Part shown: piece after piece, positions 21,028-31,300 of the stretch
Position numbering within the stretch: position 1 is the stretch's first letter
How the letters are laid out: every line of letters starts with the position of its first letter
Position numbers and translations under genes: made by a program
Notes under the pieces: model-generated
Databases searched by the model: none
Told to the model about the DNA's origin: nothing
What the model saw: the letters and a program-made list of their open reading frames with translations, nothing else
Assembly (NCBI GenBank): GCA_016706545.1
Contig: JADJJK010000030.1
Span: 28,597 to 92,596, forward strand
DNA: 64,000 nucleotides
Source of the DNA: Myxococcales bacterium
Lineage (GTDB): Bacteria > Myxococcota_A > Polyangia > Haliangiales > Haliangiaceae
Reading direction: 5' to 3'

Positions 21028-22491
21028 GTGTTGTCTGCTGGGTATCCGCCTGGAGCGTCCGCGCCGGCTCCTCTGGAGCTGCTGCAGGACGCGCACGCGC
21101 TGGTGATCGGCGTCTCGGGGTACCTCCACGTGCCGGCGCTGCCGCGCACCAGCGACGCGGAGGACATCGCCGCGGCCCTGGTGGATCCGCAGCTCTGCGC
21201 CTACCACCCGGCCAAGGTCCGCACCGTGCTGGAGCACGAGGCCACCCGCGCTCGCCTGGTTGAAGAGCTGATCGGGCTGGCGCGACGCACCACCGCGGAG
21301 TCCACCGTGCTCATCTACTTCTCGGGCCACGGCTGCACGGTGCCGGCGAGCAGCCAGTGCTTCCTCATGCCCGTGGACGCCAAGGCGCAGAGCCGCGCCG
21401 AGCTGGAGGCCACGACGATCTCGGGGACTGAGCTCTCGCGGCTGCTGCGCGAGATCCCGGCCGCCAGGCTCACCGTCATCCTGGACTGCTGCCGCGCCTC
21501 TGGCCTCGCTGATCCTTCGCTGGATCACGCGACCGGACCGCGTGGCGCATCGGGCGCGTCGGGCGCATCGGGCGCGCCGGGCGCATCGGGCGCGCCGGGC
21601 GCTGAGGCCATCCCCGGACAGGAGACCAAGGCCAGCGCTCAGCTCGCCGACGAGGTGACCTCGTCGGCGTCGTCGGCTTTGACGTCGGCCTCGGTCGCCG
21701 TGCTGGCCCGTGGCCGGGGCCGGGTGGTGATGGCAGCGTCGCGCCGCGATGGCTATTCGTACGTGCTGCCGGGGAGGCGCAATGGCCTGTTCACCGAGCT
21801 GCTGCTCGACGGGCTGCGCGGCCAGGCGCCGGGCATCGGTGGCGTCATCCGGGTGTGCGACCTCTATCACTACGTGCAGCAACAGGTGGTGGCTCGCCAT
21901 CGCGCGCAGCGGCCGGTTTTTCGGGCCGAGCTCGAAGAGAACTACCCGCTGGCGCTGTACCGCGGCGGGGCCGCGCCGGCCCTGGTCTTGCCGCCGCCGC
22001 CTGATGCCCTCCGCTACGATGCGTTCATCAGCTACTGCCGGAGCGACGCCGAGGACGAGGCCTGGGTCCACGACGTGCTGTTGCCCGCGCTGGAGTCGTA
22101 CGGCCTTCGCCTGTGCCTGGAGGAGCGCGACCTCCGGCTCGGGCGCAACCGCATCAAGGAGCTGGAGCGCGCGGTGACCTCCAGCCGGTACACGCTGTGC
22201 GTGCTGACGCCCAGCTACCTGGCCGGCCCGTTCGAGACGCTGTGCTCCGAGCTGGCGCAGTTTCACGGGGTGGAGTCGCAGACCGTGCGCTTCTTGCCGC
22301 TCTTGCGGCGGCCGTGCCAGCCGCCGATGGCTGCGCGCATGCTGCAGCTCCTGGACGTCAGCGAGCCGGGGGCCAGCGAGCATGGCCCTGGCCGCCCGCG
22401 GTCGATGACGCGGTCCGCGCCAGGCTCGCGCGTGCGCGCCGCGCTGGCGCGCCTGGCCGTCGCGCTGCGGGAGCCAGCAGACGAGCGCTGA
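21028..22491 (+). CDS. Caspase-like protease fused to a TIR domain
   Basis: A 487-residue protein. Residues about 20-320 are a caspase-fold (C14) domain with catalytic His in IYFSGHGC (near residue 101) and catalytic Cys in VILDCCRASG (near 154). A Gly-Ala-Ser repeat of 9-nt units follows at residues about 172-192, where caspases have the cleavable linker between large and small subunits. Residues about 330-455 are a TIR domain: DAFISYCRSDAEDEAWVHD, LCLEERDLRLG with a candidate catalytic Glu, and LCVLTPSYLAGPFETLCSE. The predicted start is GTG at 21028. It may cleave proteins and/or hydrolyse NAD on activation. Immediate upstream TIR-like nSTAND genes suggest TIR-TIR recruitment. No signal peptide, so cytoplasmic. 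Confidence 0.9.
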   Translation: MLSAGYPPGASAPAPLELLQDAHALVIGVSGYLHVPALPRTSDAEDIAAALVDPQLCAYHPAKVRTVLEHEATRARLVEELIGLARRTTAESTVLIYFSGHGCTVPASSQCFLMPVDAKAQSRAELEATTISGTELSRLLREIPAARLTVILDCCRASGLADPSLDHATGPRGASGASGASGAPGASGAPGAEAIPGQETKASAQLADEVTSSASSALTSASVAVLARGRGRVVMAASRRDGYSYVLPGRRNGLFTELLLDGLRGQAPGIGGVIRVCDLYHYVQQQVVARHRAQRPVFRAELEENYPLALYRGGAAPALVLPPPPDALRYDAFISYCRSDAEDEAWVHDVLLPALESYGLRLCLEERDLRLGRNRIKELERAVTSSRYTLCVLTPSYLAGPFETLCSELAQFHGVESQTVRFLPLLRRPCQPPMAARMLQLLDVSEPGASEHGPGRPRSMTRSAPGSRVRAALARLAVALREPADER

Positions 22492-22534
22492 CTTCGCAGG
22501 GGAGCGCAGCCGGCGCGGGCGTGAGCTGGCCGGG

Positions 22535-23959
22535 TCAGTTGAGCCAGATCAGATATCGCAGCTTGCGCTCCAGCGTGTCACCGCCTAGATCGAGCTCGCG
22601 CTGGATGCGCGCGAGGCGGCTCGGGAGCGGGGACGGCTTCATCTTGGCGGCGTAGCCGCTGCCGAGCACGCCGCGCAGCAGCGCTTCGAGCAGCGGCTGG
22701 AGCTTGGCTTTGTCTTTGCCGGCGTGATCGAGCTGCTCGAGGCGCACGAGGTCCAGCGTCACCGTCGTCGGCTCCCGCAGCAACGCGCCCAGGTCGAGGT
22801 AGGCGTCAGGCAAAAGCGCTGGCAGCTCGTCGTCCATCAGCCCCGCCAGCGCGCGCAGCGACAGCCCCTCCTCGCTGCGCAGCATCCGCCGCACGTCGCC
22901 AAGGATGTCGGCCCACGTCTGGTACAGCGCCTGATCGACGGCAAGCGGCATGGCGTAGCTTCGCTGCCGCGGGTTTGGCACCCACTCGCGGTCGTCATCC
23001 GTCTCGGCCAGGTAGGCCGCGCGGCACCGGTCCGCGTGCGTGAGCCCCTCGAGGATCAGCCTGTGGGCGCGACGCACGCGGCCGGCGTCGCCCAGCGGGA
23101 TGATGAACTTCTCCAGCGAACCGCGGCGACCAAAGACCATCGGCAGCCGGTCAAGCTCTGCCCAGCGATACGCGAGGAGAAGCTCCATCGCCGCGCGCTG
23201 GAAGGCCACCATGGCGCGCGCCCACTCGGCGTCGCCGGTGTCGAAGCGGAACGTCGGCCGGCGTCGTGGATCTCCGGCTTCGAGCCGCCTGGTGCCGGTC
23301 CGTCTGCCGGCTCGTCCGTCGTCCTGTCCTGCCTGCTCGTCCTGTCCTGCCTGCTCGTCCTGTCCGTCGTACTCCAGCTCGAACAAGCGGCGGTCGCGGT
23401 CGTCCACCTCTCCGGACTGGTTCCAGTCATGTTCCCAGCACGCCAGGCACAGCTCCAGCGAGAAGTCGGCGGCGTTCGCGGCCACCGCGAGCTCGCCGTC
23501 CACCGCAGCCAGCGCGTCGGCGAAGTGCTGCCACGCCGCGCGGCCGGCCTCGTGATCGAGGTGACCCAGGCCGCGCGCCGCGTCCGTCGCGGCCTCGAGC
23601 TCGGTCGCCAACCGCTTGCCGGCCGCCTGGTAGCGGGTGATGGCGCGCACCACGGCGGCGCGGGCGTTGCCGCCGTCTCGCGCCAGCGTCTCTTCCGCGA
23701 GCGTGGCCGCCTGGTCGAAGCGGCTGGCGGCGAGCGCGGCGACCGCCGGCGCGGCGTCGGCAGCTCGTTCGGTCGGCGATCTGGCAGGTGGCGCGGCGCC
23801 GCCGCAGCCAAGGCAGAGCGCCGCCAGCGCCAGCAGGGCGGCGGCGAGCGCGGGGCAGACGCCGTCGCGCCGGGTGCGCGGTGGCAGGACGCGAGGCAAG
23901 TCGATGGCGGGGCTCACGCCAGGAGCGTAGCTGACGCGGCGCCTGGATTCACATCCCAT
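22535..23959 (-). CDS. Hypothetical lipoprotein with EF-hand-like loop
   Basis: A 474-residue protein I do not recognise. A hydrophobic segment ends in a lipobox (ALCLGCGG), so it is probably anchored in a membrane facing the periplasm. The N-terminal third is Ala-rich helix, possibly TPR-like (RFDQAATLAEETLARDGG). In the middle, DWNQSGEVDDRDRRLFELE fits the spacing of an EF-hand or dockerin calcium loop, and right after it an 18-nt repeat encodes GQDEQA units. The start is uncertain: ATG at 23959 lies in repeat sequence, and GTG at 23914 gives a better signal peptide. It lies 32 bp after the S41 protease gene on the same strand, so the two are likely co-expressed. Confidence 0.75.
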   Translation of the reverse strand: MGCESRRRVSYAPGVSPAIDLPRVLPPRTRRDGVCPALAAALLALAALCLGCGGAAPPARSPTERAADAAPAVAALAASRFDQAATLAEETLARDGGNARAAVVRAITRYQAAGKRLATELEAATDAARGLGHLDHEAGRAAWQHFADALAAVDGELAVAANAADFSLELCLACWEHDWNQSGEVDDRDRRLFELEYDGQDEQAGQDEQAGQDDGRAGRRTGTRRLEAGDPRRRPTFRFDTGDAEWARAMVAFQRAAMELLLAYRWAELDRLPMVFGRRGSLEKFIIPLGDAGRVRRAHRLILEGLTHADRCRAAYLAETDDDREWVPNPRQRSYAMPLAVDQALYQTWADILGDVRRMLRSEEGLSLRALAGLMDDELPALLPDAYLDLGALLREPTTVTLDLVRLEQLDHAGKDKAKLQPLLEALLRGVLGSGYAAKMKPSPLPSRLARIQRELDLGGDTLERKLRYLIWLN

Positions 23960-23991
23960 CCATTCTATCCGTCCTATCCGTCTTATCCGTT

Positions 23992-25551
23992 CTATCTCCT
24001 ATCGATCCTATTCGTTCCATCCGCCCCATCCGTCACGATGCGGTTCTGGCGCCACAGCGGCTTGGGCGTCACCCCGTCGACCGCGGACAGGTCGCTGTGG
24101 CCTGGCAGCGCTGGGCGCGCGATGGTCTGGTTTGGGCAGGCGCCGGTGCTCAGATAGGAGAGCGCCGCCGCCAGCCGGCGCTCGGCGGGATCTCCCAGAT
24201 CGTGCGTGAAGTCGTCTGGCACCACGCAGCCTGGCACGCCTGACTCGCCGGCGCCGGCCGGGACGAAGCCATCGGCGTAGTCGCCGTAGCCCTTGTGGTT
24301 GATGCCCTGAAACTGGATCGCGAAGTAGGTGGTGCCGCAGTTGTCCTGCGGGTAGAAGCCATAGGGCTTGCCGCAGGTGGTGGCGCCGATCTGGATCACC
24401 TGCACATCGATGCCGCGCAGGCCGTTTATCACCGACTCGCTGGCCGAGCAGGTGCCAGGGCCGGTGATCACCACCACGCGCGGGAGCCCCAGCACGGGCA
24501 GCACCCGGCCAGCCGGCAACGACAGGCCCACCGCAGCGGACAAGAACGGCCGTGGCGCCAGGCGCTGGCCGCTGAACGGATCGATGGTCTGGTGGCGGTC
24601 GTTGTACGTCAGGGTCTCGAAGGCCTTGCCGATGGTCGGGTTCGGGCCCGCGATCATGTACGCCAGCTCGGACGCGATGGCCAGGTACCCGCCGCCGTTG
24701 TAGCGCAGGTCGAGCACCAGGTCGTCGACGCTCTGCTCGCGGAGAAGCGAGATGGCGCTGGCGAGCCCGGCCTCCGCGGTGGCGATGTGATCATTGAAGG
24801 TCATGTACCCGATCTTGCGGGTGCCGCTGGGGATCACCTTGACGTTCTGCACCGGCGAGTTGATGATGCTCGCGGAAGACATGGTGACGGAGCGGCTCGC
24901 GCTGGCGCCGGGGTCCTTGACCACGAAGGTGTGCGCCTGGCCAAGCGCTTCCGGAAACAGGCCGCCGTTGAGCGTGGCGATGTCGGTGCCGCGCTCCACG
25001 TCCACGCCATCCACCGTCAGCACCTTGGTGCCGCGGCGGATCCCGCCTTGCGCCGCTGGTGAGCTTGGCTCCACGTACGCGGCGACGATCTCGCGTGGCG
25101 GGCGGGAGGACAGCAGCGTCCACTGCACCCCGTAGCCGGCCTCGATCCCTGACTGGGACAGCGCGACCCACTCCTCGGTGGAGTAGGTGAAATGGAACTG
25201 ATCCTTGGCCTTGCCCGAGGGCGTGATCGCCTGCGTCTTGAGCGCGTTGAAGTAGTCGAGCGCGGTGGGATACCCGCTGGGATCGAGATCTGGAACCTCC
25301 GAATACCAGAGATAGAGATCATCAATCCACGCGCGCAAGAAGCGCTTCTCATGGTCCACGCTGCCCTTGGTGTCGGCGTAGGGCTCGTTGGTCAACGGAT
25401 CTGTTCCGGTGCGCGGCAGCTCGCATTTCGCGCCGTACTCGGTGAAGTAGTTGCGCTCGTCGTTGTCACCACAGGCGATGAGCGCGGTCAGCGACAGCGC
25501 CGCGACAAGTGACAGAGCTGGCAAACGTCGAAGGGATGGTGTGGCGCGCAT
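23992..25551 (-). CDS. S41-family C-terminal processing peptidase lipoprotein
   Basis: A 519-residue exported protease. The signal peptide ends LTALIACGDN (lipobox). An N-terminal helical region is followed by a PDZ-like domain (EPSSPAAQGGIRRGTKVLTV) and the S41 core: DLVLDLRYNGGGYLAIASEL, nucleophile Ser in GTCSASESVINGL and catalytic Lys in TTCGKPYGFYP. Proteases of this type degrade or mature periplasmic proteins. Cysteines flanking both catalytic residues are unusual and might form a disulfide near the active site. The last codons run into a 9-nt repeat of TATCC-type units that continues into the intergenic gap. It is followed by a lipoprotein gene on the same strand. Confidence 0.9.
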   Translation of the reverse strand: MRATPSLRRLPALSLVAALSLTALIACGDNDERNYFTEYGAKCELPRTGTDPLTNEPYADTKGSVDHEKRFLRAWIDDLYLWYSEVPDLDPSGYPTALDYFNALKTQAITPSGKAKDQFHFTYSTEEWVALSQSGIEAGYGVQWTLLSSRPPREIVAAYVEPSSPAAQGGIRRGTKVLTVDGVDVERGTDIATLNGGLFPEALGQAHTFVVKDPGASASRSVTMSSASIINSPVQNVKVIPSGTRKIGYMTFNDHIATAEAGLASAISLLREQSVDDLVLDLRYNGGGYLAIASELAYMIAGPNPTIGKAFETLTYNDRHQTIDPFSGQRLAPRPFLSAAVGLSLPAGRVLPVLGLPRVVVITGPGTCSASESVINGLRGIDVQVIQIGATTCGKPYGFYPQDNCGTTYFAIQFQGINHKGYGDYADGFVPAGAGESGVPGCVVPDDFTHDLGDPAERRLAAALSYLSTGACPNQTIARPALPGHSDLSAVDGVTPKPLWRQNRIVTDGADGTNRIDRR

Positions 25552-25722
25552 GAGCGTCTGCGCAGCATAGCTCGGACCTCTCTCGCTGTGCAGCCTGGGC
25601 CCTCACAGTTGGTCACACCCGGTCGCGCCTGGGCGCCTCGAGGGTGGCGCGGGTCACAGGCGGCTGCGTGTCAGCGGGTGCCGGCTGCGGAGCGGGCGCC
25701 TCACGGTGCGACCTTGGTCGCG

Positions 25723-26142
25723 TCATTCCAGCAGGGAAGGCTCTGCCACCAGCAGATACCCGGCCACCGGGATGCCGACGGCCAGGAACGCCGCGATCCA
25801 TTGAACCTGACGCCCATCCACCCAGTTGCCAAGCGGATTGCCAAGCACCAGCGCCCAGGCGAGAAACGCGCAGCTACGCAGCACGTATTGCCGCCAGTCG
25901 TGAGGCAGGCCGCAGCCTCTGGCGTCGTGCCAGAGGCTCATCACCACGACCACCAGCCCGGCGATGGTCGCCGCCAGGTGCCAGTACAGGTGGCGACCGC
26001 ACAAGGCGATCACCGCAGGGTAGAACAGGAGGACATCGCTTGGCAGGAGCTTGAGCAAGCGATCTACCCTGGTCTCGACGAGCCGGGGCGGTAGGGGGGA
26101 GCGACCCAGGGGTCCGTCTGCGGGGAGGAGCGTGATGGGCAT
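25723..26142 (-). CDS. Small hypothetical membrane protein
   Basis: A 139-residue protein with three or four hydrophobic segments (DVLLFYPAVIALC, LAATIAGLVVVVMSLW, SCAFLAWALVLG, AAFLAVGIPVAGYLLVA) separated by short basic loops. No family recognised. The ATG at 26142 was chosen because it is the first start before the hydrophobic region; the frame stays open far upstream only because it runs through a trinucleotide-like repeat. Codon use and GC3 are consistent with coding. Function unknown; topology suggests an inner-membrane location. Confidence 0.6.
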   Translation of the reverse strand: MPITLLPADGPLGRSPLPPRLVETRVDRLLKLLPSDVLLFYPAVIALCGRHLYWHLAATIAGLVVVVMSLWHDARGCGLPHDWRQYVLRSCAFLAWALVLGNPLGNWVDGRQVQWIAAFLAVGIPVAGYLLVAEPSLLE

Positions 26143-26599
26143 GGGATACCAGCGGTTCGAGCTCGGTGGTGGCCAGCAAGGTCGGCGCGAGACGCCAGCG
26201 GTGGGAACGGACCGCTTCGCGCCGATGCGTTGGGTTGTGCAAGGGTGATGCCGTGCAGCCGCGATCTCTGGCTGTGGCAGAACCACGCAGATGGCTACAC
26301 CAAGTGCGCGTTCGTGACCCCGTCCGCTGGGAGCGTGGACGGGACGGCTACCGGGCCAGTGAACGCGAGCGAGCGCGCGCAGCGGGAACCCGTGGTGGAA
26401 GTCCTGAGCGGCGTCAGGCTGTGCGCATGAGCGGTTGCGCATGCGCACGAGCGGTTCACGGCGTTTGACGCGGCGCCGCAACGCCCGGGTGGCCCTGGCT
26501 GCATGAGCCCTGGAGCAAGCATGGCGGTGCCCGAGCGCCCTTGTTCCTCGCGCGGCCTTCCTGCGCCGTGACGGCGCGCTCGCCTCCCCGTGCTCCTCG
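26143..26599. other. Intergenic region with a 12-bp palindrome, no gene seen
   Basis: No convincing coding frame here. The only structure I see is a perfect palindrome TGCGCATGCGCA at 26436-26447, flanked by two copies of a GAGCGGTT element (about 26428 and 26449). This resembles a regulator site, but no adjacent promoter can be pointed to. The right edge touches the 9-nt repeat that ends the sigma-54 activator gene. Confidence 0.45.
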
Positions 26600-28225
<1,626 letters not shown>

Positions 28226-28399
28226 CCACTACAGTAATTGTAGGGAAGTGGGGCATCAGCGGACAACCTTGTGTTCGTCATCCAAGGTTGCCCGGGGCCC
28301 TCGGGCCGCCGGTCGCGCATCACCGGTTTTCACGAGCCGTATTGCGTGTCGCTGGTAGAAGACCGTACAGTACGGAATCCCTTCGTAGGTGGTGGCGAG
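28226..28399. promoter_or_regulatory. Divergent promoter region with three inverted repeats
   Basis: The 174-bp gap between the sigma-54 activator (left) and the kinase-nSTAND gene (right) holds three inverted repeats. CTACAGTAATTGTAG at 28229-28243 directly abuts the activator start. CAACCTTG and CAAGGTTG are separated by 11 bp at 28264-28290. CCGTACAGTACGG at 28363-28375 ends 24 bp before the kinase start. The first and third share TACAGTA. These look like operator sites for a dimeric regulator serving both genes. I looked for a -24/-12 sigma-54 promoter and did not find a good match. Confidence 0.55.
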
Positions 28400-31300
28400 A
28401 TGGAGAGGACGCACGAAGAGAACGCGGCAGCTCACGATGGTGATCCTCCGGAGGATGGGGAGAAGACCGCCGATCCGCCGGCTGACCGGGAGGCCCCCGG
28501 CAACGGCAACATCGGCGCCCCCCCGGACGGCGCAGACGACGAAGACGACGAAGACGACGAAGACGGCCCTGACGGCGTAGACGACGAGGACGGCGCAGAC
28601 AGCGCGGCAGTGGACCGCACCTTCACGCTGAACGCGCCCGACGCCCTTCGCCCCCACGCCGGGCTGCAGGAGCCGGCCGCGGGCACCGTCATCGGCAACT
28701 ACCAGATCCGGAACGTGCTCGGCAGGGGCGGCTCCGGCGTGGTGATGCTGGCGCGCGAGAAGAACCTCAATCGCTCGGCGGCGCTCAAGCTCATCGCCAA
28801 GGGCCCACACTCTGCGCGGTTCATGACGGAGGCGCGCATCATCGCGATGCTGCACCATCCAAACATCGTCAATCTTTGGGACTACGGCGAAGACGGAGGG
28901 CTGCTCTATCTCGCGCTGCAATACGTGGAGGGCACCACGCTGCAGGAGCGGATGCGCGAAGCAGCCATGGCACCAGATGAGTGCTTCCGGGTGCTGCGCG
29001 ATATCGCCGACGCGCTGGAGCACGCCCACGCCAACAACGTCGTCCACTGTGACCTCAAGCCCAGCAACGTCATGATCGGGCGAGATGGCTGTGTGCGGGT
29101 GGTGGACTTTGGCATCGCCCAGACCGAGAGCGCGGGGGCGGCAGGCGGAACTCCAGACTGGATGGCGCCGGAGCAGGCGCGGCGCCCAGCGGTCGCGGCG
29201 TTGACCGACCGGGTGGACACCTGGGCGCTCGGCTTGCTGGCCTATCAGCTCCTCACCGGCGAGCACGCGCTCGGGGCCACCGCCGCCGAGCGGCGCGCGC
29301 TCCTCCTCGATGACTCGCGAGAGCCGGAGCTGTGCATGCCGAGCAGCACGCCGCCGTTGATCCTTGATCTGGTAGCGCGCGCGCTCCGGCGCACCCCGGA
29401 GCTCCGCCCGAGCATGGCCGAGTGCAAGCGCGTGCTCGGCGAGGTCATCGACGGGCGCGGCGAGGGCTTCTTCGAGGACGGTCCGTACCCTGGGATCTCG
29501 CCGTTCGACGAGGAGCGCGCGCGCTTCTTCTTCGGGCGCGATGATGAGGTGAACGCTTTTCTGGATCGCCTGCGGCACGTGCCGTGCTTGCCGATCGGTG
29601 GGCCATCCGGGGTCGGCAAATCTTCGTTCTTGCACGCGGGGGTGGTGCCGCGCCTGCGCGCGCGCGAGCGGTGGCTCGTCTTGTCGGTGCGGCCCGGCGA
29701 CGACCCGGTCGGCGCGCTGGCGCGTGAGCTGGTGCGCGCGGCCGCGCCCATCACCGGCCCTGGCGCTGGGCTGGAGGTGCAGCGCCAGCAGATGCGAGAG
29801 CTGCGGGCGGATCTGCTGGAGACGCCGGCCTTGCTCGCCGGGCGTCTGGCCACGCTGGCCGCGCTGCATCGGGCGAGAGTGCTCCTGGCGGTGGACCAGC
29901 TCGAGGAGGCGTTCACGCAGTGTACGTCGGCGCACGAGCGCGGCCAGTTTCTCACCATGCTGCTCGACGCGGTGGACCATCCAAGCGATCCGATGCGGAT
30001 CGTGTTCACGGTGCGCGATGACCACGTCGGCAAGCTGCCGGTGCGCGAGGTGTACATGCTGCCGCCCCTCCGGCTGTCACACCTGCGCCGCACCATCGTC
30101 GAGCCGCTGGGGCGCTGTCAGTACAAGTTCGATGACCCAGCGGTGGTGGATGATCTGATCCGGGAGGCCGGCGCCTCGAGCAGCGCGGATCTCCCGCTCT
30201 TGCAGTTCGCCTGCCGCATGCTCTGGGATGGACGCGATCGCGCGACGCGCACGCTGCTTCGCAGCACCTACAACGAGATGGGCGGGGTGGCAGGAGCGCT
30301 GGCGCGCTACGCAGATCGAGCGGTGTCCGCGCTCAACGAGCACGATGGTCGCACCGCGCGCGCGCTGCTGCTCCAGCTCGTCTCTGGCGCCACGCGCCGA
30401 ACGGTGCCACGCGAGCGCCTGCTCGAGCTCGTGGGAGGGGAGGCCGGTCCGCTGATCGACCGCTTGCTGGCGGCGCGGCTCCTGGTGCAGCGCACGGAGG
30501 AGGACGCCCAGGGCCCGGTGATCGAGATCGCGCATGAGTCGCTGCTGCACAAGTGGGGGCAGCTCAGCCGCTGGCTTCGGGAGTCGCAAGCGGAGCGGCA
30601 GTTCCTTGACAAGCTCGATGAGGACGCCTCCCTGTGGGAGAAGCGCGGCAAGCTCGAGGCTGACACGTACCGTCGAGATCAGCTGGTGGGGACGCGGCAG
30701 GTTCAGCGCGAGCTTGGCGTCACGCTCTCCGAGCGCCTGGAGGGCTTCGTCGCGGCCGGCGAGGCGCGGGTGCGCGCCGGGCGGCGACGACGACGGATCC
30801 GGATCCTCGCCGCGCTGGCGGTGCTCCTCTTGACCTCCATCCCGCTCCTGGTGGCGGTGGTGCGCTACCTGGCGCGCGAGGCGCTGATCGACGTCAACGC
30901 CGGCACGGTGGAGCTGGCGATCACCGCCTATGACTGGGTGGAGGGGCGCCCTCGGCCGGTGCCGATCGGGGAGCTTCCGGAGCTGACGGTGCGGCTCTTT
31001 GGCGCTCGGCAAGGCGGCCAGCGGACCACCCAGGATCTCGAGGAGCCCGGAGAGCCGCTGCCGGTCGAGATGATCCGGATCGAGCGCGAGCCCGGGGACC
31101 TGCTGACGCGCGTCGACCGGGTGACCGCGCCGGGCGGTCTGGTGTTCCTGGAGATCACCGGGAGGGGACGCCGCGGGCAGTCCTGCGCCGCGTCGTGGAT
31201 CCGCCTGCAGGCGTTCCCGGGGTACGGTGGCAAGCGCAGGATCCCGCGCTGGAACCTGGAGGTCCCCACCTGCCAGAGCAGCGCCGCTGACATGGTGGAG

